From positions 1,016,640-1,080,639 of the forward strand of contig CP129489.1 of assembly GCA_030584065.1 (NCBI GenBank): a stretch of 64,000 bases of DNA, read 5' to 3'. The position numbers and the translations under genes were made by a program. The notes under the pieces are model-generated. The model saw only the letters and a program-made list of their open reading frames with translations, did no database searches and had not been told where the DNA came from. Every line of letters starts with the position of its first letter. Within the stretch, counting starts at the first letter, position 1. Of this stretch, positions 21,601 to 29,801 are shown piece by piece. The DNA comes from Flavobacteriales bacterium. GTDB taxonomy: Bacteria > Bacteroidota > Bacteroidia > Flavobacteriales_F > PHOS-HE28.

Positions 21601-24600
21601 CGTGGAGCGGCCCCGACGGCTTCACCAGCGCCGAGCAGAACCCGACGGTATGCGTCCCCGGCACCTACACCCTCACGGTGACCGGCACCAACGGCTGCAC
21701 CAGCACCGCCACGGCGGAAGTGGGTCAGGATGTGGATGTGCCCGGCGCACAAGCGGCTGGCGGCACCCTCAGCTGCAACAACGAGTGCGTGACCCTGCAA
21801 GGCGTGGGTAACGGTTCGTACAGCTGGACCGGCCCCGATGGCTTCATCAGCATCGAGCAGAACCCGACGGTGTGCGCCCCCGGCACCTATACCCTCACGG
21901 TGACCGGTGCCAACGGCTGCACCAGCACCGCCACCGCCGAGGTCGGCGAGGACACTGATCTGCCCGGCGCGCAAGCTTCTGGCGGCACCCTCACCTGCAA
22001 CAACGAGTGCGTGACCCTGCAAGGCGTGGGTAACGGTTCGTACAGCTGGAGCGGCCCCGACGGCTTCACCAGCGCCGAGCAGAACCCGACGGTATGCGTC
22101 CCCGGCACCTACACCCTCACGGTGACCGGCACCAACGGCTGCACCAGCACCGCCACGGCCGAAGTGGGTCAGGATGTGGATGTGCCCGGCGCTCAGGCCG
22201 CTGGCGGCCCCCTCACCTGCAACAACGAGTGCGTGACCCTGCAAGGCGTGGGTAACGGTTCGTACAGCTGGAGCGGCCCCAACGGCTTCACCAGCGCCGA
22301 GCAGAACCCGACGGTATGCGTCCCCGGCACCTACACGCTCACGGTGACCGGCACCAACGGCTGCACCAGCACCGCCACCGCCGAGGTCGGCGAGGACACT
22401 GATCTGCCCGGCGCGCAAGCTTCTGGCGGCCCCCTCACCTGCAACAACGAGTGCGTGCAACTGAGCGGCAGCGGCAACGGCAGCTTCGCCTGGAGCGGCC
22501 CCGACGGCTTCACCAGCGCCGAGCAGAACCCGACGGTGTGCGCTCCCGGCACCTACACCCTCACGGTGACCGGCACCAACGGCTGCACCAGCACCGCCAC
22601 GGCGGAAGTGGGTCAGGATGTGGATCTGCCCGGCGCGCAAGCTTCTGGCGGCACCATCACCTGCAACAATGAGTGCGTGACCCTGCAAGGCGTGGGTAAC
22701 GGTTCGTACAGCTGGAGCGGCCCCAACGGCTTCACCAGCGCCGAGCAGAACCCGACGGTATGCGTCCCCGGCACCTACACCCTCACGGTGACCGGCACCA
22801 ACGGCTGCACCAGCACCGCCACGGCGGAAGTGGGTCAGGATGTGGATGTGCCCGGCGCTCAGGCCGCTGGCGGCACCCTCACCTGCAACAATGAGTGCGT
22901 GACCCTGCAAGGCGTGGGTAACGGTTCGTACAGCTGGAGCGGCCCCAACGGCTTCACCAGCGCCGAGCAGAACCCGACGGTATGCGTCCCCGGCACCTAC
23001 ACGCTCACGGTGACCGGCACCAACGGCTGCACCAGCACCGCCACCGCCGAGGTCGGCGAGGACACTGATCTGCCCGGCGCGCAAGCTTCTGGCGGCACCC
23101 TCACCTGCAACAACGAGTGCGTGCAACTGAGCGGCAGCGGCAACGGCAGCTTCGCCTGGAGCGGCCCCGACGGCTTCACCAGCGCCGAGCAGAACCCGAC
23201 GGTATGCGTCCCCGGCACCTACACCCTCACGGTGACCGGCACCAACGGCTGCACCAGCACCGCCACGGCGGAAGTGGGTCAGGATGTGGATGTGCCCGGC
23301 GCTCAGGCCGCTGGCGGCACCCTCACCTGCAACAACCAGTGCGTGACGCTGAGCGGAAGTGGCAACGGCAGCTTCGCCTGGAGCGGCCCCGATGGCTTCA
23401 CCAGCACCGAGCAGAACCCGACGGTGTGCGCTCCCGGCACCTACACGCTTACGGTGACCGGCGCCAACGGCTGCACCAGCACCGCCACGGCTGAAGTGGG
23501 TCAGGATGTGGATGTGCCCGGCGCGCAAGCGGCTGGCGGCACCCTCAGCTGCAACAACGAGTGCGTGACCCTGAGCGGCAGTGGCAACGGCAGCTTCGCG
23601 TGGAGCGGCCCCAACGGCTTCACCAGCACCGAGCAGAACCCGACGGTGTGCGCCCCCGGTACCTACACCCTCACGGTGACCGGTGCCAACGGCTGCACCA
23701 GCACCGCCACCGCTGAGGTCGGCGAGGATACTGATCTGCCCGGCGCGCAAGCTTCTGGCGGCACCATCACCTGCAACAATGAGTGCGTGACCCTGCAAGG
23801 CATGGGTAACGGTTCGTACAGCTGGAGCGGCCCCAACGGCTTCACCAGCGCCGAGCGGAACCCCACCGTGTGCGCCCCCGGCACCTATACCCTCACGGTG
23901 ACCGGTGCCAACGGCTGCACCAGCACCGCCACGGCGGAAGTGGATCAGGATGTGGATGTGCCCGGCGCACAAGCAGTGGGTGGCACTCTCACTTGCAACA
24001 CGTGGTCTATAGTCTTGAATGGTGCTGGGGATGGAGCGTATAGTTGGATTGGTCCCAATGGGTTCACGAGTAATCTTGAGGACCCAGTCGTTTTCGAACC
24101 CGGCACATACGTATTGACGGTAACTGGTTCGAATGGCTGCACGAGCACTGCAAGTACTATGGTGGACGTGGATTTCGACCTGCCCGAAGCAGTCGTCTAT
24201 TCGACCTTGATCGGTTGCAACGGCGAACCTGCCACACTAAGCTACTCCAGCAGCAGTTCGATCGCTTACGCCGCTTGGGTCTACTCCATTGGAGTTGTAG
24301 GAAGTGGTCCCACCTACTCCACAAGTACTCCCGGCACATACATCCTACTGCTCACTGGTACCAATGGCTGCGTGAATGAGATCCAGGTGGAAGTGATGCA
24401 GGACACGGACTGCGGCAAGGTGTGCGGCCCGATCATCGAGTCCTGCCCTCCGGATATCACGGTGCAGTGCGCCGACGACTTCTCGCCCTTCGCCCTCGGC
24501 GGTGAGCCCATCTTCCGCAAGAAGCAGGAGGACTGCCCGGAGATCGAGCACGTGGGATGGACCGACGCGATCCTGAGCAACTGCCCGTATGTCATCCGCC

Positions 24601-25463
24601 GCACCTTCTGGGCGACGGACGAAGCCGGGAACTATGCCAGCTGTACGCAGTACATCACCCTGATCGACGAGGTGCCTCCGGTCTTCACGGGAATCCCGGC
24701 CGACCTCGCCGTAGCCTGCGATGCGGACCTGGATGCGATCCAAACGCCGGATGTGACGGCCTACGACGAATGCACCAAGGTGCATGTGGCGGTGCAGCAC
24801 AGCATGGTGGTGGTACCGGGTGACTGTGCCGGCTCCTACACCATCGTGCACACCTGGACGGCCAACGACCAGTGCGGAAACGTCGGTACGGCCACCTGGG
24901 CCATCACGGTGACTGACGATACGCCCCCCGAGCTGAGCTGTCCGGTGGAGGATCTGGTGGTGGAATGCGGCAAGCTGCCGAAGCCGGTGAAGTGCGAGGC
25001 GACGGACAACTGCTCTGGAAGCGTTGAGGTCGAGGTGACCGACGTGGCCGGGCAACCAGACTGGACCGGCACCTACGTGGTGACCCGCACCTATACTGCG
25101 GCCGACGACTGCGGCAATCCTGCGCAGGTCATCCAGCACATCACCGTGAAGTGCACAAAGAAGCCGGGGTACGGCGACATCACCATCGCGAATCCGAAAT
25201 CGGCCATGTCGGCGAACGCCTCCCCCAACCCCTTCCGGGAGGAGACGACCGTCTTCCTGATGCCCACGGAGAGCGGCACGGCTCAAGTGGTGGTCACCGA
25301 CCTGCAGGGACGCAAGGTGGCCGACCTCTTCCAGGGCCATGTCGAAGCAGGGGTTGCCCTTGCCCTCCCCTTCCGACCGATGGAACGGAATGGCGGCGCC
25401 TACATCTATCGTATCCGCCTGAACGGCGAGGAGGTGGTGGGGCGCATCATGGCGCAGCCCTGA
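15699..25463 (+). CDS. Giant secreted repeat protein (adhesin-like, SprB repeats, T9SS-sorted)
   Basis: The 3254-residue protein has a signal peptide at residues 1-30 (LLAALLLLLLPALPAAAQ). An N-terminal module (about 65-280) begins HFTENKGQFSPGVLFRADFP, as in DUF7948 surface proteins. A propeller of SBBP-type repeats with recurrent SSTNFP motifs covers about 290-770. Two SprB-type repeats (PYTVTVTDFNGCSATA-like) lie near 890-1028, then about four divergent Ig-like units. Nineteen near-identical 74-residue units occupy residues 1351-2756. Two more diverged units, three HYR-like modules starting CPPDITVQCADD, and a type A T9SS sorting domain (ASPNPFREETTVFLM ... GAYIYRIRLNG) end the protein. 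Each unit has four cysteines, probably two disulfides. The architecture is that of surface adhesins or gliding-type filaments; its binding partner is unknown. Confidence 0.9.
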   Translation: MHSTPTLLRAARALLAALLLLLLPALPAAAQLARGMAPSKGHSAPQSHQGHHHDDLAQLLNMHDQEIHFTENKGQFSPGVLFRADFPYGQAVATPQGMVVTAFDPVEVDKRIADGFAIEEEQRQGRPARELTWRRRGHAWQLRFVGGNASARAEGRDAHPEVSNYFVGDRQATDVRSFQEVWYRDVYPGIDARYYPAKDGSLEYDLIVMPGADAGRIAIAHDGIGKMRVNEQGELLIETLLGELAHPAPYVYQRINGKEIAVASRYTIEGDNTLRFELGAYDKQHPLVIDPIAMRWATWINTNSSDDNHGHCIWVDPADGAIYVVARVVGTTDQITPGAFDETANGNLEIIVGKYLEPSAVGGSGTRVWQTYIGGGGDDNPYAMEQGPDGNLYITGQTSSTNFPLLGGSAFSGSSINQQSQSGIDVFVLKINTAGSSIKAAVVGGNGADDNYDVRLAANGDVFVAGSTTSTNLSTLNPGSGASNTNNGGADVLLFRVNQDLSSLVWMRNYGGSSTDRASIMLHNPVSGDLFVGGNTSSTNFPTVSPRQSTRGGTSAGFIQRLNGTTAATVWSSYFSSDANDDANLLCMEFNAARTELYFGGVTEGLNSANITAGAYDTGHNGSNDFYVGRMSIDQNFLGGTYVGGSSNEVNMMGLNVDQNNDVYVFGYSNSTNFPMSTAPNVPLQTTNQGSNDKVFFKLESDLSALEFSTYYGGTADDYDPVGERGIKFSNCRIYTIVTARSNNIPLTQGALNTTKVSGTTRYEPGLVVWANPPDLLGNSITYQGVAICPGATPGDIIGSEPTYVLPTIVRNNSASSYPSFGSAATYQWQISTDSLTWTNIPGATGQNLSGAQIGALTQDTYIRRIIGGDACILAGAADQVVKVRIMTVEGTVTDALCNGAATGSITATADGQAPFTYIWSDGQSTQTAGNLAAGPYTVTVTDFNGCSATANFVVGQPAPLSANINTTLDACNTSTGGASASGTGGTPGYGYAWSTGAVGPNITGVPAGLYSVTVTDFNQCSVSIPVNIQGTVPPVADAGADAEINCATGPSIQLNGSSTPQGLQFSWSGPGIASGGGTANPSVNQAGIYTLTVTDPQTGCSSTDVVEVTVNTTSPSAQASGGTITCTNACVQLTGSGNGSFSWSGPDGFTSTEQNPTVCVPGTYILTVTGANGCTSTATAQVNSDTEAPAAEATGGSINCNLLSTQLQGSGDGSLAWTGPNGFTSSEADPVVNVAGTYTLTVTAANGCTTSILADVTISGTTASAGANGGEISCLQPTVQLQGASLTPNVTYAWSGPGAFTSTDQNPVVSLPGTYTLTVTGASIQAEDGPIACVGTAEALVTGNTDEPGAVASGGTITCNNECVTLSGSGNGSFAWSGPDGFTSTEQNPTVCAPGTYTLTVTGTNGCTSTATAEVGEDTDLPGAQASGGTLTCNNACVQLSGSGNGSFAWSGPNGFTSTEQNPTVCAPGTYTLTVTGSNGCTSVATAEVARDVDEPGAQASGGTITCNNECVTLSGSGNGSFAWSGPDGFTSTEQNPTVCAPGTYTLTVTGSNGCTSTATAEVGQDVDAPGAQAAGGTITCNNECVTLSGSGNGSFAWSGPDGFTSTEQNPTVCAPGTYTLTVTGTNGCTSTATALVDEDLVAPGAQAAGVTITCNNACVQLSCSGNGSFAWSGPNGFTSTEQNPTVCAPGTYTLTVTGTNGCTSTATAEVGQDVDAPGAQAAGGTLTCNNECVQLSGSGNGSFAWTGPNGFTSTEQNPTVCAPGTYTLTVTGTNGCTSTATAEVGEDTDLPGAQASGGTLTCNNECVTLQGVGNGSYSWSGPDGLTSAEQNPTVCVPGTYTLTVTGTNGCTSTATAEVGQDVDVPGAQAAGGTLTCNNECVTLQGVGNGSYSWTGPNGFISIEQNPTVCAPGTYTLTVTGANGCTSTATAEVGEDTDLPGAQASGGTITCNNECVTLSGSGNGSFAWSGPDGFTSAEQNPTVCVPGTYTLTVTGTNGCTSTATAEVGQDVDVPGAQAAGGTLSCNNECVTLQGVGNGSYSWTGPDGFISIEQNPTVCAPGTYTLTVTGANGCTSTATAEVGEDTDLPGAQASGGTLTCNNECVTLQGVGNGSYSWSGPDGFTSAEQNPTVCVPGTYTLTVTGTNGCTSTATAEVGQDVDVPGAQAAGGPLTCNNECVTLQGVGNGSYSWSGPNGFTSAEQNPTVCVPGTYTLTVTGTNGCTSTATAEVGEDTDLPGAQASGGPLTCNNECVQLSGSGNGSFAWSGPDGFTSAEQNPTVCAPGTYTLTVTGTNGCTSTATAEVGQDVDLPGAQASGGTITCNNECVTLQGVGNGSYSWSGPNGFTSAEQNPTVCVPGTYTLTVTGTNGCTSTATAEVGQDVDVPGAQAAGGTLTCNNECVTLQGVGNGSYSWSGPNGFTSAEQNPTVCVPGTYTLTVTGTNGCTSTATAEVGEDTDLPGAQASGGTLTCNNECVQLSGSGNGSFAWSGPDGFTSAEQNPTVCVPGTYTLTVTGTNGCTSTATAEVGQDVDVPGAQAAGGTLTCNNQCVTLSGSGNGSFAWSGPDGFTSTEQNPTVCAPGTYTLTVTGANGCTSTATAEVGQDVDVPGAQAAGGTLSCNNECVTLSGSGNGSFAWSGPNGFTSTEQNPTVCAPGTYTLTVTGANGCTSTATAEVGEDTDLPGAQASGGTITCNNECVTLQGMGNGSYSWSGPNGFTSAERNPTVCAPGTYTLTVTGANGCTSTATAEVDQDVDVPGAQAVGGTLTCNTWSIVLNGAGDGAYSWIGPNGFTSNLEDPVVFEPGTYVLTVTGSNGCTSTASTMVDVDFDLPEAVVYSTLIGCNGEPATLSYSSSSSIAYAAWVYSIGVVGSGPTYSTSTPGTYILLLTGTNGCVNEIQVEVMQDTDCGKVCGPIIESCPPDITVQCADDFSPFALGGEPIFRKKQEDCPEIEHVGWTDAILSNCPYVIRRTFWATDEAGNYASCTQYITLIDEVPPVFTGIPADLAVACDADLDAIQTPDVTAYDECTKVHVAVQHSMVVVPGDCAGSYTIVHTWTANDQCGNVGTATWAITVTDDTPPELSCPVEDLVVECGKLPKPVKCEATDNCSGSVEVEVTDVAGQPDWTGTYVVTRTYTAADDCGNPAQVIQHITVKCTKKPGYGDITIANPKSAMSANASPNPFREETTVFLMPTESGTAQVVVTDLQGRKVADLFQGHVEAGVALALPFRPMERNGGAYIYRIRLNGEEVVGRIMAQP
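19749..23966 (+). repeat. Tandem array of 19 coding 222-bp repeats
   Basis: Nineteen consecutive units of exactly 222 bp (74 codons) run without a single insertion or deletion. Unit boundaries fall at 19749 + 222n and the array ends at 23966. Each encodes ASGG-T(I/L)TCNNEC, then WSGP(D/N)GFTS, NPTVC, PGTYTLTVTG and NGCTSTATAEV. Units alternate between a linker ending EVGEDTDLPG and one ending EVGQDVDVPG. They also alternate between two core types: LSGSGNGSFAW and LQGVGNGSYSW. Four diverged units lie before the array and two after it. Confidence 0.97.
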
Positions 25464-25483
25464 CGGATCGACGTATTGCATCG

Positions 25484-25520
25484 AACGAGGAAGCCCCGGC
25501 ATGGCCGGGGCTTCCTCGTT
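25484..25520. terminator. Bidirectional terminator between the giant gene and ychF
   Basis: A perfect 17-bp stem (25484-25500 with 25504-25520) closes on a 3-base loop, ATG. It lies 20 nt after the giant-gene stop and 50 nt before the ychF stop on the other strand. T-tails are weak on both sides, but the stem is by far the longest perfect hairpin seen in the window. Confidence 0.8.
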
Positions 25521-25570
25521 CCAGCATCGACCAAGGCAGCGGGCCTATGGGGCCAGTCGCTGCTCCGGCA

Positions 25571-26668
25571 CTACACGTTGAACAGGAAGTGCATCACATC
25601 GCCGTCCTTCACCACGTAGTCTTTGCCTTCCACCCGTAGCTTTCCTGCAGCCCGACAGGCGGCTTCACTGCCGTAGCGGATGAAGTCGTCGTACCCCATC
25701 ACCTCCGCGCGGATATAGCCCTTCTCGAAATCGCTGTGGATGACCCCGGCCGCCTGAGGCCCGGTGTCCCCTTGATGAATGGTCCAGGCCCGCACCTCCT
25801 TCTCCCCTGCCGTGAAGTAGGTCTGGAGCTTCAACAGCCGGTAGGCTGCGCGGATCAGCTTGTTCACACCGGGCTCATCGAGGCCCATGTCGGCGAGGAA
25901 CAACGCGCGTTCTTCAGGGGTGTCCAGCGCGGCGATCTCTGCCTCGATGGCGGCTGTGACCATGATCACCTCAGCATTCTCCAGCTTCACCGCCTCCTTC
26001 ACGCGCTCCACATGCGCATTCCCGGTCTTGGCGCTCTTCTCGTCCACATTGCAGACATAGAGCACGGGCTTGGTGGTGAGCAGCTGAAACTCGGCCAACA
26101 GGGCCGGATCGTCGGCCCCGGTGACGGCGGCCCTTGCGCTCTGGCCCGTCATCAGGGTGTCTTTGATGCGGGAGAGGAGCTCGAACCGGCGCTTGGCCTC
26201 CTTGTCTCCCGTGCCCGCCTGCTTCTGCACCTTGGCGCTGCGCGCCTCCACGGTCTCCAGGTCCTTCAGCTGCAGCTCGATATCGATCACCTCCTTGTCA
26301 CGAACCGGATCCACGCTGCCGTCAACATGCACCACGTTGGGGTCGTCGAAGCAGCGCAGCACGTGCAGGATGGCATCGCACTCACGGATATTGCCCAGGA
26401 ACTGGTTGCCCAAGCCCTCCCCCTTGCTTGCCCCCTTCACCAGCCCCGCGATGTCCACGATCTCCACCGTGGTCGGTACGATGCGCTGCGGTTTCACGAG
26501 GTCGGCCAGCCGGTTGAGGCGCTCGTCAGGCACGGTGATGGTGCCCACATTGGGCTCAATCGTGCAGAATGGGAAATTGGCCGCTTGCGCCTTGGCGTTG
26601 CTCAAGCAGTTGAACAGGGTGCTCTTCCCCACATTCGGGAGTCCCACGATTCCGCACTTCAGTCCCAT
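25571..26668 (-). CDS. ychF: Ribosome-binding ATPase YchF
   Basis: The 365-residue Obg-family protein has G1 GLPNVGKS at residues 9-16 and DIAGLVKGASKGEGLGNQFL as the G3/switch region. It has NVDE in place of the GTP-specific NKxD, which explains YchF's preference for ATP. The middle coiled-coil insertion and the C-terminal TGS domain (RAWTIHQGDTGPQAAGVIH, then KGYIRAEVM) are present. YchF binds ribosomes and influences translation and stress responses. Length matches the family. It is followed by the terminator shared with the giant gene. Confidence 0.96.
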   Translation of the reverse strand: MGLKCGIVGLPNVGKSTLFNCLSNAKAQAANFPFCTIEPNVGTITVPDERLNRLADLVKPQRIVPTTVEIVDIAGLVKGASKGEGLGNQFLGNIRECDAILHVLRCFDDPNVVHVDGSVDPVRDKEVIDIELQLKDLETVEARSAKVQKQAGTGDKEAKRRFELLSRIKDTLMTGQSARAAVTGADDPALLAEFQLLTTKPVLYVCNVDEKSAKTGNAHVERVKEAVKLENAEVIMVTAAIEAEIAALDTPEERALFLADMGLDEPGVNKLIRAAYRLLKLQTYFTAGEKEVRAWTIHQGDTGPQAAGVIHSDFEKGYIRAEVMGYDDFIRYGSEAACRAAGKLRVEGKDYVVKDGDVMHFLFNV

Positions 26669-26964
26669 ACGTCCGATTTTCGGGCGGCTAATGTAGGCCG
26701 GGGTGCGCAGTACGGCGGGCCCTCATCCGCTTGGTGCGCCGGGGCGGTGATGCACGGCGCAGCACAAGAACCGCATGGCTCAGCCCATCCCCCGCCCGAA
26801 CCCCCATACGGCGTCATAGTGCCTGATGGCGGAGCCGTGATGCTTCAAGCTGGCGTATGGCAGGGAATGCAACGGCGCAATGCCGCAGTCCGGCATGCGT
26901 CCTCAACCGGAGCACGCTGAGCTGCATCGACCGTGGCAAGTGCCCCGTTGGAATCGAAGCCGTC
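26669..26964. other. Intergenic region upstream of ychF
   Basis: About 295 bp with no supportable gene. On the minus strand TACATTAG at 26695-26688 is a weak -7-like candidate for ychF, 19 nt before its start. Nothing else is recognised. Confidence 0.3.
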
Positions 26965-27489
26965 CTATTGCACCGGCAGCTCGGCCACCTGGGCCAGCCG
27001 CTCACGGCGGAACATGGCCTCTGCCTGCAAGCGGGCTGCCTCGGGCTGCACACGGGCCTCGTACTCCTTGTTCCATGCCAGGAATCCGGTCATGGGCGTG
27101 AACCGCCCCATGCCCATGGGCATGTCGAAGAAGCCAAGATCGAGGCCGTCCACCTGTTCGAAGAGGGTCATCTCCACCTCCACCTGCTTCACGGAGCGGT
27201 CATCTTCCCAGGCCGGGCCATGGGTATCGATCGCGAAGCACTTGGTGACACGGCCCGGCATGGAGAACCGGATCACGTACTCCGCGCCGTTGTCGAGCGT
27301 GAAGCCGTAGTGGCCGTTCGCACCTGTGCGATGCACATGCTGGCGGACACCATCCTTGTAGACCCTGACCAGCGCGTCGGCCAGGGGCTCGCGGGTGGCC
27401 GCATCCGTGACCACGCCCTTCACGTGCAATTGGGCGCCCAGGGCGCTGAGAGCGAGCAGCGAAAGGGCCAGGAAAGCTGGGATGCGCAT
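26965..27489 (-). CDS. Exported protein with carboxypeptidase-regulatory-like domain
   Basis: The 174-residue protein has a signal peptide (RIPAFLALSLLALSALGAQ). An N-terminal beta-sandwich of the carboxypeptidase-regulatory-like type follows, with VKGVVTDAATREPLADALVR and GHYGFTLDNGAEYVIRFSMP. The C-terminal region of about 70 residues contains Met/Gly-rich and charged helical stretches of unknown role. Members of this domain group occur on surface and outer-membrane proteins of Bacteroidota. The start was set at the ATG giving the signal peptide. A TAGTTTCG element lies about 68 nt upstream. Confidence 0.7.
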   Translation of the reverse strand: MRIPAFLALSLLALSALGAQLHVKGVVTDAATREPLADALVRVYKDGVRQHVHRTGANGHYGFTLDNGAEYVIRFSMPGRVTKCFAIDTHGPAWEDDRSVKQVEVEMTLFEQVDGLDLGFFDMPMGMGRFTPMTGFLAWNKEYEARVQPEAARLQAEAMFRRERLAQVAELPVQ

Positions 27490-27556
27490 GGCTGAGGAGA
27501 TGGGGTTGGTAGCTTTCAATGCCATCAGTGGTTAGCGGCTGGCCTTGAGCGGGGGG

Positions 27557-27564
27557 CGAAACTA
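27557..27564 (-). promoter_or_regulatory. Probable -7 element of the carboxypeptidase-regulatory-domain gene
   Basis: TAGTTTCG on the minus strand matches TAnnTTTG with one mismatch. It lies 67 nt upstream of the ATG. Confidence 0.35.
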
Positions 27565-27690
27565 TCCCCGCGACCAAGGGCGATCAAGGGGGGGCTGGCC
27601 GCTCGGCCGTCATCTTGCGAACAGTCGGCTGTGAATTGCAGGGTGATGAAGTGCGCCCCGGAGCCGCACGTGGGTGCCCGGACTAAGGGC

Positions 27691-27698
27691 TACCTTCG
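27691..27698 (+). promoter_or_regulatory. Probable thrS -7 element
   Basis: TACCTTCG matches TAnnTTTG with one mismatch, 43 nt before the thrS ATG. The same octamer precedes sucD and the TonB-receptor gene. No T-box or other long leader structure is seen. Confidence 0.4.
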
Positions 27699-27741
27699 CC
27701 GCCCTTCGGAACACCGCTCGTAGGGTGGCCGGAGCGAACCG

Positions 27742-29685
27742 ATGAAAATCCATGTGACCCTCCCTGACGGCAGCGTCAGGGAATACGATGCTGGAGCCAC
27801 GGCCATGGACGTGGCCCGGAGCATCAGCGAAGGACTGGCCCGCAACGTGCTCTCGGCCAAGGTGAATGGCGCGGTATGCGACGCCAACCGCCCCCTGCCG
27901 GGCAACTGCACGCTGAACCTGCTCACCTGGAGCGACCCCGAGGGCAAGTCCACCTTCTGGCACAGCAGCGCCCACCTGCTGGCGGAGGCGCTCGAGGCGC
28001 TGTACCCCGGGGTCAAGTTCGGCATCGGACCGCCCATCGAGAACGGCTTCTACTACGATGTGGACCTCGGCGACCGCACATTGGGCGAGGCGGACTTCCC
28101 CGCGATCGAGGCCAAGATGAAGGAGCTGGCCGCGCGGAAGAGCGCCTACCTGCGGCGCGAGGTGCCCAAAGCCGAAGCCATTGCCTACTTCCGGGAGAAG
28201 GGCGACGAATACAAGCTCGAGCTCATCGATGGGCTCAATGACGGGGAGATTACCTTCTACGAACAAGGCGGCTTCACGGACCTCTGCCGCGGTCCGCATA
28301 TCCCGGATACCTCCTTCATCAAGGCGGCCAAGGTGATGAGCGTGGCCGGCGCCTACTGGCGCGGCGATGAGAAGCGGAAGCAGCTGACGCGCATATACGC
28401 CATCACCTTCCCCAAGCAGAAGGAACTGGACGAGTACCTGGTGCTGCTGGAGGAGGCGAAGAAGCGCGACCACCGAAAGCTGGGCCGGGAGCTGGACCTC
28501 TTCACCTTCAGCGAACGGGTGGGACTGGGCTTGCCCCTGTGGCTGCCCAAGGGCACCGCCCTGCGCGAGCGGCTCATCAATTTCATGAAGGAGGCCCAGG
28601 AGAAGGCCGGGTATGTGCAGGTGGCCACCCCGCACATCGGGAGCAAGGCACTCTACGAGACCAGCGGTCACTGGGAGAAATACGGAAAGGACAGCTTCCA
28701 GCCGATCAGCACCCCGCAGGAGGGCGAGCTCTTCATGCTCAAGCCCATGAACTGCCCGCACCACTGCGAGATCTTCGCCAGCCGGCCGCGCAGCTACAAG
28801 GACCTGCCGCTGCGCCTGGCTGAGTTCGGCACGGTGTACCGCTACGAGCAGAGCGGCGAACTGCATGGCCTGGCCCGGGTACGCGGCTTCACGCAGGATG
28901 ATGCGCACCTCTTCTGCCGTGCCGACCAGGTGAAGGAGGAATTCATGAAGGTGATCGACCTGGTGCTGCTGGTTCTCCGGGCGCTGGGCCTGGAGCACTT
29001 CGAGGCCCAGGTGAGCCTGCGCGACAAGGAGGACCGCAGCAAGTACATCGGCAGCGAGGAGAACTGGGAGAAGGCCGAGCAGGCCATCATCGACGCTGCT
29101 GCGGCCAGCGGGCTCAGAACCGTGGTGGAGTACGGCGAGGCCGCGTTCTACGGCCCCAAGCTCGATTTCATGGTGAGGGACGCCCTGGGCCGGCGGTGGC
29201 AGCTGGGCACCATCCAGGTCGACTACAACCTCCCCGAGCGATTCCAGTTGGAGTACGTGGGTAGCGATAACCAGCGGCACCGGCCGGTGATGATCCACCG
29301 GGCGCCTTTCGGCAGCCTGGAGCGCTTCATCGCCCTGATCATCGAGCATACCGCAGGGCGATTCCCGCTGTGGCTCACGCCGGAACAGGCCATCGTACTG
29401 CCCATCAGCGACAAGTTCGTCGATGCCGCGCAAGCTGCCAGCACAGCCTTGGCCCAATTGGGCATCCGCACCACGGTGGACGAGCGCAACGAGAAGATCG
29501 GCCGGAAGATCCGGGATGCCGAGCTGGCGAAGACGCCCTTCATGCTCATCGTGGGCGAGAAGGAGGCCGCTGAGGGCGCTGTGGCGGTGCGCGAGCACGG
29601 AAAGGGCGACATCGGCACCCTCTCCACCCAGGCCTTCGCTGACCTGGTGAAGGCCCGGGAAGCCGAGCAACTGGGCCGTTACTGA
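27742..29685 (+). CDS. thrS: Threonyl-tRNA synthetase
   Basis: The 647-residue protein has the full ThrRS layout. An N-terminal TGS domain (1-65) is followed by an editing domain with HSSAH (His74, His78). The class II catalytic core has zinc ligands in [10 protein letters not shown], motif 2 [20 protein letters not shown] and motif 3 [18 protein letters not shown]. An anticodon-binding domain ends the protein. It charges tRNA-Thr in the cytoplasm and heads the thrS-infC-rpmI-rplT cluster, a widely conserved order. Confidence 0.98.
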   Translation: MKIHVTLPDGSVREYDAGATAMDVARSISEGLARNVLSAKVNGAVCDANRPLPGNCTLNLLTWSDPEGKSTFWHSSAHLLAEALEALYPGVKFGIGPPIENGFYYDVDLGDRTLGEADFPAIEAKMKELAARKSAYLRREVPKAEAIAYFREKGDEYKLELIDGLNDGEITFYEQGGFTDLCRGPHIPDTSFIKAAKVMSVAGAYWRGDEKRKQLTRIYAITFPKQKELDEYLVLLEEAKKRDHRKLGRELDLFTFSERVGLGLPLWLPKGTALRERLINFMKEAQEKAGYVQVATPHIGSKALYETSGHWEKYGKDSFQPISTPQEGELFMLKPMNCPHHCEIFASRPRSYKDLPLRLAEFGTVYRYEQSGELHGLARVRGFTQDDAHLFCRADQVKEEFMKVIDLVLLVLRALGLEHFEAQVSLRDKEDRSKYIGSEENWEKAEQAIIDAAAASGLRTVVEYGEAAFYGPKLDFMVRDALGRRWQLGTIQVDYNLPERFQLEYVGSDNQRHRPVMIHRAPFGSLERFIALIIEHTAGRFPLWLTPEQAIVLPISDKFVDAAQAASTALAQLGIRTTVDERNEKIGRKIRDAELAKTPFMLIVGEKEAAEGAVAVREHGKGDIGTLSTQAFADLVKAREAEQLGRY

Positions 29686-29757
29686 CCCACTGACCGCCAA
29701 CGAGCCGGCCGCAAGCTGCTGATGGTTAGGTAAAGATGCCGATATTCGCGCCCTCAA

Positions 29758-29781
29758 ACCCGGGAAACGGTTTTCCCGGGT
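29758..29781 (+). promoter_or_regulatory. Perfect leader hairpin before infC
   Basis: ACCCGGGAAA (29758-29767) pairs perfectly with TTTCCCGGGT (29772-29781) around the loop CGGT. The stem ends 20 nt before the infC start and has no T-run after it, so it is not an ordinary terminator. In other bacteria the infC-rpmI-rplT mRNA is controlled by ribosomal protein L20 binding to leader structure. This hairpin is a candidate for such control, by inference only. Confidence 0.45.
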
Positions 29782-29801
29782 ACCGAACCAAACCAGTTTA
29801 A

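Noticed and set aside
19749-23966. Possible CRISPR array because of regular repeats
   Set aside because: Repeats are contiguous 222-bp coding units with no unique spacers, and there are no cas genes.
19632-23972. 1446-codon open frame on the minus strand through the repeat array
   Set aside because: It is a mirror of the 222-bp repeats: one stop-free antisense unit is simply repeated 19 times. The protein is Ala/Gly/His-rich with no signal, domain or promoter.
27610-29757. 715-codon antisense frame opposite thrS
   Set aside because: ThrRS is complete and conserved on the plus strand; the antisense frame is a GC artefact.
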